The notes beneath the pieces were generated by a model. That model saw nothing but the letters and a program-made list of their open reading frames with translations. It did no database searches and had not been told where the DNA came from. From NCBI GenBank assembly GCA_947500445.1, contig CANMSB010000011.1:1-64000 (forward strand): a stretch of 64,000 nt of DNA, read 5' to 3'. Below, piece by piece: positions 8,153-17,489 of this stretch. Source of the DNA: an uncultured Flavobacteriaceae bacterium. Its GTDB lineage: Bacteria > Bacteroidota > Bacteroidia > Flavobacteriales > Flavobacteriaceae. Numbering within the stretch: position 1 is the first letter of the stretch; each line of letters opens with the position of its first letter. The position numbers were made by a program, and so were the translations under genes.

Positions 8153-8281
8153 GTGTTTCCATTTGAAATAAAAGCGTTGCCTTTTACGCTATTGGTCTTT
8201 TTAACGATACAGCCGTTATTTGGTTGTCATCAAAGCAAGATCGAAAAGCAAAAACAGGAAGGTAACGATGCAAAAGGATAA
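8153..8281 (+). CDS. Possible tiny lipoprotein (42 residues), doubtful
   Basis: A GTG-started frame (or TTG at 8177) encodes a hydrophobic stretch LPFTLLVFLTIQPLFGC followed by a charged tail HQSKIEKQKQEGNDAKG. This resembles a lipoprotein signal with a lipobox ending in cysteine. It ends 33 bases before fabH. It is too short for statistics and has no family match that I know. The hydrophobic run plus FGC is the only support. Confidence 0.25.
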   Translation: MFPFEIKALPFTLLVFLTIQPLFGCHQSKIEKQKQEGNDAKG

Positions 8282-8314
8282 CGCAGAACAAGTTCGTTAA
8301 ACCAATTCCTAAGT

Positions 8315-9319
8315 ATGGGTAAAATAACAGCAGCCATAACCGCTGTGGGGGGCTATGTACCGAAATACGTGTTGACCAACAAAATGTTGGAAGAAATGGT
8401 GGAAACCAACGATGAATGGATCACCACCCGAACGGGAATTCGCGAAAGAAGGATCTTAAAGCCCGAAGAAGGGGAAGGCAGCTCCTACCTTGCCATTAAA
8501 GCAGTGGAAAACCTGCTCGAAAAAAAACAGCTGGACCCTTCGGAAATCGATATGGTAATCGTGGCAACGGCAACACCGGACACCCTAGTGGCTTCTACCG
8601 CAGCCTTTGTTGCCTCAAAAATAGGGGCCACCAATGCGTTTGCCTACGACCTATTGGCCGCCTGTTCCAGTTTTCTTTATGGGATGTCTACCGCGGCCGC
8701 ACACATTGCATCGGGGCATTATAAAAAAGTATTGCTCATCGGGGCCGACAAAATGTCGTCCATTATCGATTATACCGATCGCACCACCTGTATCATTTTT
8801 GGCGATGGCGCCGGGGCCGCCCTTTTCGAACCCAACGATGAAGGGCTCGGACTTCAGGACCAATACTTAAGATCTGATGGTGTCGGAAGAACCTTCCTGA
8901 GTATGGATGCCGGGGGATCGCTTATGCCCGCTTCCGAGGAAACCGTAAAAAACGGAAAACACTATATTTATCAAGATGGTAGAACGGTATTCAAATTTGC
9001 CGTAAGCAATATGGCCGACGCCGCCGAACGTATTATGGAACGGAACGATCTTACCCATGATGACGTAAACTGGTTGGTACCCCACCAAGCGAACAAACGC
9101 ATTATCGATGCTACTGCGAAAAGGGTAAATCTGGACCATTCCAAGGTGATGATGAATATTCAGCACTATGGGAATACAACCTCGGCAACACTGCCCTTGT
9201 TGTTGGCAGATTATGAGAAAAAATTAAAAAAAGGCGACAATTTGGTATTCGCCGCTTTTGGCGGAGGCTTTACCTGGGGCGCCATTTATTTAAGGTGGGC
9301 CTACAACCAACAGGCGTAA
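8315..9319 (+). CDS. fabH: 3-oxoacyl-[acyl-carrier-protein] synthase III
   Basis: Condenses an acyl-CoA starter with malonyl-ACP to begin fatty acid synthesis. The 334-residue protein has the complete FabH triad: Cys117 in AACSSFLYG, His257 in VPHQANKRI and Asn287 in HYGNTTSAT. The N-terminal TNDEWITTRTGIRERR is also typical. Bacteroidetes make branched chains, so the starter may be branched, but the sequence alone does not decide that. It lies upstream of accB and accC in the same direction. Confidence 0.96.
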   Translation: MGKITAAITAVGGYVPKYVLTNKMLEEMVETNDEWITTRTGIRERRILKPEEGEGSSYLAIKAVENLLEKKQLDPSEIDMVIVATATPDTLVASTAAFVASKIGATNAFAYDLLAACSSFLYGMSTAAAHIASGHYKKVLLIGADKMSSIIDYTDRTTCIIFGDGAGAALFEPNDEGLGLQDQYLRSDGVGRTFLSMDAGGSLMPASEETVKNGKHYIYQDGRTVFKFAVSNMADAAERIMERNDLTHDDVNWLVPHQANKRIIDATAKRVNLDHSKVMMNIQHYGNTTSATLPLLLADYEKKLKKGDNLVFAAFGGGFTWGAIYLRWAYNQQA

Positions 9320-9460
9320 AATAAAGGAACAAAAAAAGAGGGTCATCTTGTTTTTGACATGGTATCCCCTTTAAAAAGGGTCATAGCCGAAAATAAAACA
9401 AGGCTCATCTAATAGAAGCAAACAAAACGCGCAATTACAGATCATTAAAAATCAAATTCC

Positions 9461-9946
9461 ATGGATCTAAAAGAAATTCAAAACCTTATTAAGTTCGTAG
9501 CGAAGTCCGGGGCTTCAGAGGTAAAACTTGAAACGGACAACGTAAAAATTACCATTAGGACCGGTCCAATCGGCGGCGGATCCGAAACCACCTACGTACA
9601 ACAGATCCCCGTTGCCGCTGCACAGGCCGTAGCTCCTGCACCGGCAGAACAAGAAGCCGCTCCTGCCAAAACACCGGCCGCACCGGAAGCGGACGACGAT
9701 TCAAAATACATTACCATCAAATCCCCTATCATCGGTACGTTCTACCGAAAGCCTTCTCCCGACAAACCCGTTTTTGTGGAAGTTGGTAAACAAATCGAGA
9801 AAGGCGATGTACTCTGCGTGATCGAAGCGATGAAACTCTTTAACGATATCGAATCGGAAGTATCCGGTAAAATCGTGAAAATATTGGTAGATGATTCGTC
9901 TCCGGTAGAATTTGACCAACCGTTGTTCTTGGTAGACCCTTCTTAA
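9461..9946 (+). CDS. accB: Biotin carboxyl carrier protein of acetyl-CoA carboxylase
   Basis: Carries biotin between the carboxylase and carboxyltransferase parts of acetyl-CoA carboxylase. The 161 residues consist of an N-terminal segment (MDLKEIQNLIKFVAKSGASEVKLE), an alanine/proline-rich linker at about 50-80, and a biotinyl domain with the EAMKLFN motif; the biotinylated lysine is residue 125. The FYRKPSPDKPVFVEVGK 'thumb' of AccB is present. It is followed by accC after 90 bases. Confidence 0.96.
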   Translation: MDLKEIQNLIKFVAKSGASEVKLETDNVKITIRTGPIGGGSETTYVQQIPVAAAQAVAPAPAEQEAAPAKTPAAPEADDDSKYITIKSPIIGTFYRKPSPDKPVFVEVGKQIEKGDVLCVIEAMKLFNDIESEVSGKIVKILVDDSSPVEFDQPLFLVDPS

Positions 9947-10036
9947 CTAAAATATACCGTAACGTTTGGCGCGCATGACCGATACAACATCGTTTTGCAA
10001 TGCTCCCGAACACATGGAATTTGATACGATACGCTT

Positions 10037-11386
10037 ATGTTCAAAAAAATATTGATAGCAAATAGAGGTGAGATCGCGCTGCGCGTCATCAGAACCTGTA
10101 AGGAAATGGGAATCAAGACCGTAGCGGTATACTCCAAGGCCGATGAAGAAAGTCTTCATGTACGCTTTGCCGACGAAGCGGTCTGTATCGGGCCTGCCCC
10201 CAGTACCGAATCGTATTTGAAGATACCGAATATTATCGCAGCGGCGGAAATTACCAACGCCGATGCCATACACCCTGGGTATGGCTTCCTTTCCGAAAAT
10301 TCAAAGTTCTCCAAGATCTGTGCCGAGCACGACATTAAGTTTATCGGTGCTTCGGGCGACCAAATCGATAAAATGGGGGACAAAGCAACGGCAAAAGCGA
10401 CCATGAAAGCAGCAGGCGTACCTTGTGTACCTGGTTCCGAAGGGTTGCTAAAAGACCTTGCACATGCCAAAAAAGAAGCAAAAAAAATGGGGTATCCCGT
10501 GATGATCAAAGCGACCGCCGGTGGCGGTGGTAAAGGGATGCGTGCCGTTTGGGGCGAAGAAGAAATGGAAGGCCATTTCGAGAGCGCCGTACAAGAGGCC
10601 ACCGCATCGTTCGGAAATGGGGGCATGTACATGGAAAAGCTGATCGAAGAACCGCGACATATCGAAATTCAGGTCGTCGGTGACCAATATGGAAAAGCAT
10701 GCCACTTGTCGGAACGTGATTGCTCGGTACAACGGCGCCACCAAAAGCTGACGGAAGAGACCCCTTCCCCGTTCATGACCGACAAGCTGCGGGAAGATAT
10801 GGGAAAAGCAGCGGTCAAAGCTGCAGAATATATCAAATATGAAGGTGCCGGTACGGTAGAATTTTTAGTGGACAAACACCGCAACTTCTACTTTATGGAA
10901 ATGAATACCCGTATTCAAGTAGAGCATCCCATTACGGAACAAGTTATCGATTACGATCTGATCAGGGAACAGATATTAGTGGCTGGAGGTGTCCCCATTT
11001 CCGGAAAAAACTACATTCCCAAACTGCATTCCATCGAGTGCCGGATCAATGCGGAAGACCCCTATAACAATTTCAGGCCTTCCCCGGGAAGGATCACTAC
11101 ACTCCATATTCCAGGCGGACATGGAATACGAATGGATACACATGTATACAGCGGCTACATTATACCGCCCAATTACGATTCTATGATTGCAAAATTGATC
11201 ACCACCGCACAAACACGCGAGGAAGCCATCAATAAAATGAAGCGCGCCTTGGACGAGTTCGTTATCGAAGGCGTAAAGACCACAATACCGTTTCACCGAC
11301 AGTTAATGGACCACCCCGATTATTTGGCCGGTAACTATACCACCAAATTTATGGAGGATTTTGAGATGGAAACGGAAAGCGAATAA
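10037..11386 (+). CDS. accC: Biotin carboxylase subunit of acetyl-CoA carboxylase
   Basis: ATP-dependent carboxylation of the biotin on AccB. The 449-residue ATP-grasp protein starts with [19 protein letters not shown]. It has the glycine-rich ATP loop [45 protein letters not shown] and the C-terminal [10 protein letters not shown]-like segment ([11 protein letters not shown]). Length is standard. The stop codon is followed at once by a palindromic element and then the operon terminator. Confidence 0.97.
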   Translation: MFKKILIANRGEIALRVIRTCKEMGIKTVAVYSKADEESLHVRFADEAVCIGPAPSTESYLKIPNIIAAAEITNADAIHPGYGFLSENSKFSKICAEHDIKFIGASGDQIDKMGDKATAKATMKAAGVPCVPGSEGLLKDLAHAKKEAKKMGYPVMIKATAGGGGKGMRAVWGEEEMEGHFESAVQEATASFGNGGMYMEKLIEEPRHIEIQVVGDQYGKACHLSERDCSVQRRHQKLTEETPSPFMTDKLREDMGKAAVKAAEYIKYEGAGTVEFLVDKHRNFYFMEMNTRIQVEHPITEQVIDYDLIREQILVAGGVPISGKNYIPKLHSIECRINAEDPYNNFRPSPGRITTLHIPGGHGIRMDTHVYSGYIIPPNYDSMIAKLITTAQTREEAINKMKRALDEFVIEGVKTTIPFHRQLMDHPDYLAGNYTTKFMEDFEMETESE

Positions 11387-11548
11387 TGAAGTGGTTTAAA
11401 CTTTTCCCATTCGTTAAAAAATTGCCCTTTTTTACCCAATTTTCGCCTTTTTTTCCTTCCGTAGCCCTGCTATGCAACTCAAAAAAACCTTCAAATGGGC
11501 AAAAAATTGCTAATTTTCACTTAAATGCGAAAAGTTTAAACCACTTCA
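11387..11548. repeat. Palindromic MITE-like element, type II, 162 bp
   Basis: It begins on the first base after the accC stop. The outer arms TGAAGTGGTTTAAACTTTT and their exact complement form a perfect 19-bp terminal pair. The centre is CCGTAGC-CCT-GCTATGC. The interior matches, in reverse orientation, the element at 17309-17470, but the outermost bases differ (GAAGTGG here, GAACTCG there) while staying self-complementary in each copy. Confidence 0.85.
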
Positions 11549-11553
11549 ATACT

Positions 11554-11583
11554 AAAAAGCCCTGACTGTTCAGGGCTTTTTTT
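11554..11583 (+). terminator. Terminator of the fabH-accB-accC run
   Basis: AAAAAGCCCTGA, loop CTGT, TCAGGGCTTTTT, followed by more T. It is symmetrical, so it could act on both strands. The 162-bp palindrome sits between accC and this terminator. Confidence 0.85.
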
Positions 11584-11743
11584 ATGCACGCCCCCAATAA
11601 ACAGGGAAACCGTTTCACGGTTTTCCAGCGTACCGCTCACCCCATTATCCACTACTTTTACCAAGGAATTGTAATCGAATCGTTTTTTGGTACAATTTTA
11701 GTTCCCAAAAAGAGTTAAAGAATAATACCTCCAATACAAGAAT

Positions 11744-12430
11744 ATGCTTAAAAAAACCTTGCTTTACAGCTTGCTCGCCATTTGTTCGCTCTGCTGCACC
11801 AGTTGCTTTGATATCCTTGAAGAGATCAATATCAAAAATGACGGTACGGGTAGCATGTTGGTGACCTTCAATATGAGTAAAAGCAAAACAAAACTGGCAT
11901 CGATCATGATGCTGGACAGCATAAACGGTCACAAAGTGCCTTCCGAAGACGAAATCAACTTGTTTCTGAAGGATGTTACCGATTATCTTGAAAAAACCGA
12001 GGGTATCGGCAACATCAAAAAAACGAAAGATTTTGACAATTACATTTTTACCGTTTCTTGCGATTTTAAGGATGTGGAACAGATAAACGGTATTTTTAAG
12101 GACATAATCATCGAACAGAACAAAAAGGGAGGCACCCATTTTTCCACAAAAAACTTCGCCTTCAACAGTTCCGAAAAAACGTTTCATCGTTACTTTACCT
12201 ATGATGATAGCATCAAGAAATCGTTCAACCATTTAAAAAGCGAAGATCAGAAAGTATTCCAAGATGCCAGCTTAACGGCAATATACCGGTTTGAAAACCC
12301 GGTAACAAGCATTTCGAATACCAAGGCCAGAGTATCCCCCAACAAAAAGGCCGTGATGCTCAAAGTGGGTGCCATGGACTTCATTATGGGAAAACAAAGC
12401 TTGGCTAATAAAATTCAACTATCAAAATAA
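11744..12430 (+). CDS. Lipoprotein of unknown function, first gene of an exported trio
   Basis: The N-terminus LLYSLLAICSLCCTSCFD has a hydrophobic stretch and a lipobox ending at Cys21, so a lipid-anchored protein is likely. The body of about 205 residues has no motif known to me; it is rich in lysine, aspartate and phenylalanine and contains the strand pattern NIKNDGTGSMLVTFNMS, which recurs in Bacteroidetes lipoproteins of unknown role. A weak promoter (TTG at 11669, 19 bases, TACAATTTTAG) precedes it. The next gene starts 23 bases later, and the three genes to 15859 form one transcription unit. Confidence 0.7.
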   Translation: MLKKTLLYSLLAICSLCCTSCFDILEEINIKNDGTGSMLVTFNMSKSKTKLASIMMLDSINGHKVPSEDEINLFLKDVTDYLEKTEGIGNIKKTKDFDNYIFTVSCDFKDVEQINGIFKDIIIEQNKKGGTHFSTKNFAFNSSEKTFHRYFTYDDSIKKSFNHLKSEDQKVFQDASLTAIYRFENPVTSISNTKARVSPNKKAVMLKVGAMDFIMGKQSLANKIQLSK

Positions 12431-12453
12431 CACCAGTACCCTAAACCATTCAA

Positions 12454-14439
12454 ATGAGAAGACTCGTAGTTGCACTATCGACCCTATGTATTGCCTACTT
12501 GGGACAATCGCAGGATTTAGTTTCCAAAATTCCTTCCAACGCTACCGCGGTGGTGACCATAAAAGGAAAACGCATGCTGGATTTAGTATCCGTATCCGAA
12601 TTTTCCAATTCACGATTAGGCCAAATGTTTGGCAAGGAGTTGGGCAGGGAAACCGACGGCCAAGTGAACAACCTGGAACAACTGGGATTGGACCTGAATA
12701 ATAACTTCTATTACTTTTTGGAAGCAAAAGAAGGCGTTTTCCACAATTGCTTTTTAATACCCCTGAAAAACGCCAAGGGAGTGCTAAGCCTTTTGAGCGA
12801 ACGCCAAAAGGAAGGCATGGTAACAGAGGGCGGTATTTCGTATATCCAAGATGATTATGACGGCTCCGTTACCCTTTGGAACGAAAATGCCATGTTGCTA
12901 CTCTTTTCGGAAAGCACCAAAAACGACTACAGTTACTATGATGACTACGGATACAATGAACCATTGGAGTCGGCAGAAATAGCGATAGCCGTAGAAGAGG
13001 GTGTCAACGAAGGCGCCGAAGAAGCAGAGATAGCAGCGGAAGCAGTGGAAGATGCCACAGAGTCGGTCGAATCGGCAGCAGAAGCGGTAATCGAAGAAAC
13101 CATCATCGACATCGAGGAAACGGTTATCGAATCCGTTGAACCCGAAACTCCCTATTATGACGATTATTACAATAGCGAGGCCTACAAAAAGGAGCAAGAG
13201 GAACGCGAGAAAAAACGTTTGGCGCGCGAAGCCAAACGTAAAAAAGAACGGGAGGCACAGGCAAACAGTACCTTGGATAAAGCAAAGGCGATAATGGCAG
13301 GGAACCATACCAACGGCAACATTCTAAAAAATACCGCTTATGTACAAAGCATCGGTAACGGGCAGGACGAAGCCGTAGCATGGGTAAACGATTTTGGACG
13401 GATCTACCAAGATATGGTTATGGGCGCGTATTATGGCGGAATGGTCAACCCTTACGACTTTATGGGTATCGACAAGCTGTACAACGGTTTTTCCATCACT
13501 GCCCGACTCAACTTTGAAAAAGACCATGCGTCGCTAAAGACCAAGTATCAAATGAACAGGGAACTGGCCGATATCTATAAGCCAATGTATTCCGGCAAAT
13601 TCAATCCGAACTTTACCAAATACATTAACGAAGACCGCCTGTTGGGATATTGGTCGTTAAACATGAGTACGGAAGGGCTCCTGACCGCATATCCCCAGCT
13701 TATGGATATGGTGTTCAATAACAGTAAGGGCGAAAACTATGCGGATGCCGTCAGTTTGGGTACGGACCTGTTCAGCACCTTAATCGATGAAGAAGCGGCG
13801 GGCGAAATCATTCGTGGCGACATGCTGTTGGTATTGAACGACCTGTCGGAAAGGGAGGTCACCTATACCGACTATGAGTACGATGAAGAGTACAACTATA
13901 AAGAAGTCGAAAAAACCAAAACGGAAACCGTTCCCGATTTTATGTTCATGTTCTCTTCTGAGAAAAAGGGAATTTTTAATCGATTGGTACGTATCGGTAT
14001 TCGTGAAAACGAGTTAAAGGCCATTGGCGGCATTTACCAAATTACAGACATGCCGAACGCATCCCCCTTTGACCTTTACGTAATGTTCAAGGACAATACG
14101 GTGTTTATGGGGAGTTCCAAAAAAGATATGCTGGCCATTGGAAACGGCACCTTTGTGTCAAAGCTTTCCGGCACCCATAAAAAGAATATGAAAAAGAATG
14201 TTACCAGCATGTTCGTCAATGGAAAGAAAATAATTTCGGAGATTCCAGCGGAATCGTTTCCAAGGGAATTGCGGGACAAGGTTGCTTTCCTGACCGCCAA
14301 TACGGAAGACGTGTATTTCAATTTTGAAAAAATAAAGGGAACCAGCATGGAGGGCGAAATGATATGGAATACGCCGGAAGAAGGGCACAACAACAGTTTT
14401 GCCTACTTCATCAACATGATCGATTCCCTTATGGACTAA
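12454..14439 (+). CDS. Large exported protein with acidic coiled-coil middle (DUF4836-like)
   Basis: This 661-residue protein has a signal peptide (MRRLVVALSTLCIAYLGQSQ). The next part, KIPSNATAVVTIKGKRMLDLVSVSEF, resembles the start of DUF4836-type Bacteroidetes proteins. Residues about 155-275 are extremely acidic and alanine-rich, then switch to a highly charged helix (YKKEQEEREKKRLAREAKRK), probably a coiled coil. The C-terminal half contains GYWSLNMSTEGLLTAYP and a repeated 'VMFKDNTVFMGSS' style found in paralogues. The function is unknown. It is 17 bases from the next gene, which shares the same general fold pattern. Confidence 0.65.
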   Translation: MRRLVVALSTLCIAYLGQSQDLVSKIPSNATAVVTIKGKRMLDLVSVSEFSNSRLGQMFGKELGRETDGQVNNLEQLGLDLNNNFYYFLEAKEGVFHNCFLIPLKNAKGVLSLLSERQKEGMVTEGGISYIQDDYDGSVTLWNENAMLLLFSESTKNDYSYYDDYGYNEPLESAEIAIAVEEGVNEGAEEAEIAAEAVEDATESVESAAEAVIEETIIDIEETVIESVEPETPYYDDYYNSEAYKKEQEEREKKRLAREAKRKKEREAQANSTLDKAKAIMAGNHTNGNILKNTAYVQSIGNGQDEAVAWVNDFGRIYQDMVMGAYYGGMVNPYDFMGIDKLYNGFSITARLNFEKDHASLKTKYQMNRELADIYKPMYSGKFNPNFTKYINEDRLLGYWSLNMSTEGLLTAYPQLMDMVFNNSKGENYADAVSLGTDLFSTLIDEEAAGEIIRGDMLLVLNDLSEREVTYTDYEYDEEYNYKEVEKTKTETVPDFMFMFSSEKKGIFNRLVRIGIRENELKAIGGIYQITDMPNASPFDLYVMFKDNTVFMGSSKKDMLAIGNGTFVSKLSGTHKKNMKKNVTSMFVNGKKIISEIPAESFPRELRDKVAFLTANTEDVYFNFEKIKGTSMEGEMIWNTPEEGHNNSFAYFINMIDSLMD

Positions 14440-14455
14440 CCCTACCGGAATTGGT

Positions 14456-15859
14456 ATGAAAAAAAGGGGACACCTTATTTTGGTTTGTGTTTTGGCCCTG
14501 TGCATCGGCTATTGGGGATACAAACAGTTTAAAAATACTTCTTCCCTTTTGGGAAAAGTACATGTGAACGCCAACGCCGTTATCAAAATCGGCATTCATG
14601 ACATAAAGGAGACTTTGGTTTTGGATGCCCTTAGCGCACCAAAATACTATTATGACCAAATTCAGTTTTCCCATTCGGATGAGGAAAAGGATAGTATCGG
14701 TGGTAAGGGCATAGACCTACAGCCTTATAATTTGCTGTTGTATACCCTTCCTTCCGTTGAGAATACCGTTTTTGGTACCCTCGACATCGACGATTCCCAG
14801 GAATTTGAGCAGTACCTCGCAAAGGAACTTCAAACAGCGGAAAAAGTGCTTGAAAAAAAGGACGGCTACCAGTATGCGCTGTTGCCCAAAAGAAAAATGG
14901 CCTTGGCATGGAGCACAGATCAAGTGGTATTTGCGTTTTCCACCGCAATTTCCGCTAGCGACCTATTCCCAATTTTTTCGGATGTTCTGGAGCAAGAATC
15001 GACCATTTCCGACAGCGATCATCCGCTGCTCGCTGCGGTAGACGACGGCGACGGCCATATAGTTTTTGCCACTGAAAATGGCGCCGTAGACCTCTTTTTC
15101 GAAGATGGTAACGCCACTATTGAAGGACAGGTTTTTACCGAAAAACCGCAACAGTATCAAAAAGAGATAAGCGTTGAACTCGAGCCGGAAGCTGCCCTAC
15201 AACTATATTATGACGGTAATTTTGAGCAACAGGACAACAAAAATACCCTGATCACCGCGCTCGGATCATTTTCGTTTTTCGAGAAAAACAACCTCCAAAT
15301 ATCGGAACTGATGGACCGTACCAATGGTTTTTTCAGCATATCCGTAAACGGCAACACCACCCAAACGGATACCATCATATCTTATACCTATGATGATAAT
15401 TTTGAAAAAGTCGCCCAAAAGACCTTGCAGACCAAAACCGTTCCCAGAATTCATATGAACTTGGGAGCGGCGAACGAAAGTTTATTGGAGTACCTGGAAG
15501 CGCAGGAGAGCTTAGGCCCAAAGCAGATTTTTGAGCCATTTCCCCTTTACCAACTGTATGCAAAGGAGGATGCCATGAATACCAGTTTTGATACTTTTGA
15601 AGGTATTGCAAAAACCCAGGAGCAAATTCGGACTACCTTTTTTGACTGTAACATCGATTTTAAAAAACTTCAGGAAATTGTTGCCGTACCGCAGTGGAAA
15701 GCGTTCCTAAATCCCTTAAAACAACTTCGCTTATCGGCCACCCAGGGGAACGATAACGAAATCATCATCAACGGCCATGTTACCGGGAACGAACCCGGAA
15801 TCAACATTATTTCGCAGTTGGCCTTTACCAAAAAGACGGATAGCCTCCCCGAAAAGTAG
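14456..15859 (+). CDS. Membrane-anchored protein of unknown function, last of the trio
   Basis: 467 residues with one N-terminal membrane segment (HLILVCVLALCIGYWGYKQF) and a large extracytoplasmic part. Patterns such as VHVNANAVIKIGIHDIKETLVLDAL, LYTLPSVENTVFGTLDIDD and KMALAWSTDQVVFAFS echo the neighbouring 661-residue protein. The two are likely distant paralogues that sense or buffer something in the periplasm. This is inference from pattern only. No catalytic motif was recognised. Downstream the operon ends without a clear terminator, 44 bases before a palindromic element. Confidence 0.65.
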   Translation: MKKRGHLILVCVLALCIGYWGYKQFKNTSSLLGKVHVNANAVIKIGIHDIKETLVLDALSAPKYYYDQIQFSHSDEEKDSIGGKGIDLQPYNLLLYTLPSVENTVFGTLDIDDSQEFEQYLAKELQTAEKVLEKKDGYQYALLPKRKMALAWSTDQVVFAFSTAISASDLFPIFSDVLEQESTISDSDHPLLAAVDDGDGHIVFATENGAVDLFFEDGNATIEGQVFTEKPQQYQKEISVELEPEAALQLYYDGNFEQQDNKNTLITALGSFSFFEKNNLQISELMDRTNGFFSISVNGNTTQTDTIISYTYDDNFEKVAQKTLQTKTVPRIHMNLGAANESLLEYLEAQESLGPKQIFEPFPLYQLYAKEDAMNTSFDTFEGIAKTQEQIRTTFFDCNIDFKKLQEIVAVPQWKAFLNPLKQLRLSATQGNDNEIIINGHVTGNEPGINIISQLAFTKKTDSLPEK

Positions 15860-15902
15860 TCGCTATTCCCAAGACCCGAATTTTGGAACTTACGATGATA
15901 TT

Positions 15903-16117
15903 ATACCATTTTAACCCGCTTTATGCATTAGAAAATCTATTACAGCTTCCAGCTACTTCAAAATATGGTGCTGCGCTACATTTTTAAATGTAACCGTAGC
16001 CCCGAAGTTTCGGGGCTATACTTAGATCCCCGGTCAAGCCGGGGACAGGCTTTTTGCCTCGAACAACTAAAAAATAATTCAATTTCTATACGCCCGATTT
16101 CAAAGTTAAAATGGTAT
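15903..16117. repeat. Palindromic MITE-like element, mosaic type I/III, 215 bp
   Basis: The outer ends are ATACCATTTTAAC and GTTAAAATGGTAT. The left half follows type III (CCCGCTTTATGCATTAG ... ACATTTTTAAATGTAACCGTAG). The tip is not the usual three-base loop but a series of GC-rich hairpins (15997-16060). The right half is degenerate. It ends 18 bases before the start of the FAD oxidoreductase, so an open frame runs from inside the element into that gene. Confidence 0.75.
15997..16060. repeat. Three GC-rich hairpins placed at the tip of the palindrome
   Basis: TAGCCCCGAA-GT-TTCGGGGCTA (15997-16018), TCCCCGG-TCAAG-CCGGGGA (16027-16045) and AGGC-TTTTT-GCCT (about 16046-16059) follow each other. 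The first extends exactly the CCGTAG/CTAT stem of the host element. The units look like REP-type hairpins. The first has a relative (CCCCGA-CGC-TTCGGGG) in the tRNA remnant at 41605-41620. Confidence 0.7.
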
Positions 16118-16135
16118 TCTTTGTACTTTGGTGAC

Positions 16136-17248
16136 ATGAACCTCAGCTACTGGGAATACAACACCTGGCTTGCCAACATTGATTTCACCATTGTCGGAAG
16201 TGGTATCGTAGGGCTCAGCTGTGCCCTTCAACTTCGGCTCCGTTATCCCAAAGCCAAAATAATCGTACTCGAAAAAGGGATTTTACCACAGGGCGCGAGT
16301 ACCAAAAATGCTGGTTTTGCGTGTTTTGGCAGCATCTCCGAAATATTGTCGGACCTAGAACACCATAGCGAGGAAGAAGTACAGCGCTTAATACGGCAAC
16401 GGTATAACGGTATTGCCCTACTGCGCAATACCTTGGGCGACACCCAAATCGATTATCAAAATTATGGCGGTCACGAACTTTTCATTTCCGAAAACCCAGG
16501 CTTGTACCAAAAATGCTCGGAACAGCTTCCGTTCATCAATGCGCTAACGGAACCCATTTTTGGAAAAGCGGGATTTAGGGAACATTCCAATAGTTTTGGG
16601 TTTAAAAATATACTGCCGACATACATTACCAATTCACACGAATCCCAAATCGATACCGGTAAAATGATGCGGGCATTGGTACAAAAAGTCTTGAAAAGCG
16701 ACATTACCATCCTCAACGGCGTAAGTGTTACGCATTTTTCGGAAAAAAAGGCCGCTGTAGCGGTCCAGACCGACCAGTTCGAGTTCGATACCCGTAAACT
16801 GTTTATTGCCACCAACGGATTTGCCACTCATTTGATAGAAGAACCCGTACGACCCGCACGTGCCCAAGTGCTGATCACCAAACCTATTGCACGACTTCAC
16901 ATTAAGGGAACATTTCATTTAGATCAAGGGTATTACTACTTCCGCAACGTCGGCAATAGCATACTTTTGGGCGGTGGAAGAAATTTGAATTTTAAGGGCG
17001 AGACCACCTTTGCCCTTGGCGAAACCTATCAAATACAACAACGCTTGGAACAGCTTTTAAAAACGGCCATACTGCCGAGAACGCCATTTGAAATCGAGCA
17101 CCGCTGGAGCGGTATTATGGGTGTCGGTCCGCAAAAAAAGCCTATCGTAAAGGTCATCTCGGACAACATTTTCTGTGGCGTACGCTTGGGAGGAATGGGT
17201 ATTGCCATAGGAAGTTCCATCGGCAAGGAGTTAAGCGATCTGCTATAG
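16136..17248 (+). CDS. FAD-dependent oxidoreductase (DAO / GlpO-like fold)
   Basis: This is a flavoprotein of the D-amino-acid oxidase-like superfamily. The dinucleotide-binding motif is FTIVGSGIVGLSCALQL near residue 18, followed by an acidic strand end (KIIVLEKG) and the substrate-lobe motif GASTKNAGFACFGS. The C-terminal second FAD contact is VRLGGMGIAIGSSIGKELS. The product is 370 residues long. The substrate (an amine, amino acid or sugar acid) cannot be told. The ATG at 16136 is chosen because the longer frame from 15965 is encoded by the palindromic element. Confidence 0.85.
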   Translation: MNLSYWEYNTWLANIDFTIVGSGIVGLSCALQLRLRYPKAKIIVLEKGILPQGASTKNAGFACFGSISEILSDLEHHSEEEVQRLIRQRYNGIALLRNTLGDTQIDYQNYGGHELFISENPGLYQKCSEQLPFINALTEPIFGKAGFREHSNSFGFKNILPTYITNSHESQIDTGKMMRALVQKVLKSDITILNGVSVTHFSEKKAAVAVQTDQFEFDTRKLFIATNGFATHLIEEPVRPARAQVLITKPIARLHIKGTFHLDQGYYYFRNVGNSILLGGGRNLNFKGETTFALGETYQIQQRLEQLLKTAILPRTPFEIEHRWSGIMGVGPQKKPIVKVISDNIFCGVRLGGMGIAIGSSIGKELSDLL

Positions 17249-17308
17249 CCACATTTGTAAGTATCGTATAATACCAGTTGCATACCCTATTTTTGAACCG
17301 TTATATGC

Positions 17309-17470
17309 TGAACTCGTTTAAACTTTTTGCGTTTAAGCGAAAATTAGTCATTTTTTGGCCATTGGAAGGCTTTTTTAAGTTGCATAGCAGGGCTACGGAA
17401 GGAAAAAAAGGCAAAGAACGGACGAAAAAGGGCAATTTTTTAGCAAATGGAAAAAGTTTAAACGAGTTCG
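17309..17470. repeat. Palindromic MITE-like element, type II, 162 bp
   Basis: The arms TGAACTCGTTTAAACTTTT and AAAAGTTTAAACGAGTTCg pair at 18 of 19 bases. The centre is GCATAGC-AGG-GCTACGG. Its reverse complement matches the element at 11387-11548 through most of its length, and it has the same 162-bp size. It ends 19 bases before the start codon of the Gre-like gene, so that gene's mRNA leader would contain or directly abut it. Confidence 0.85.
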
Positions 17471-17489
17471 TTGAAAACAAAACATCGCT

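Larger units (their letters stand above)
7860..8314. other. Spacer between rpmF and fabH
   Basis: Holds the rpmF terminator (7881-7917), a solo short palindrome (7923-7948) and one doubtful small lipoprotein frame (8153-8281). From 7950 to 8150 I see no gene on either strand that I can support. No clear TAnnTTTG box was found directly before fabH. Confidence 0.6.

Noticed and set aside
15965-16135. N-terminal extension of the FAD oxidoreductase
   Set aside because: The extra 57 codons are encoded by the palindromic element and its GC hairpins; the flavin-binding start of the family begins at 16136.
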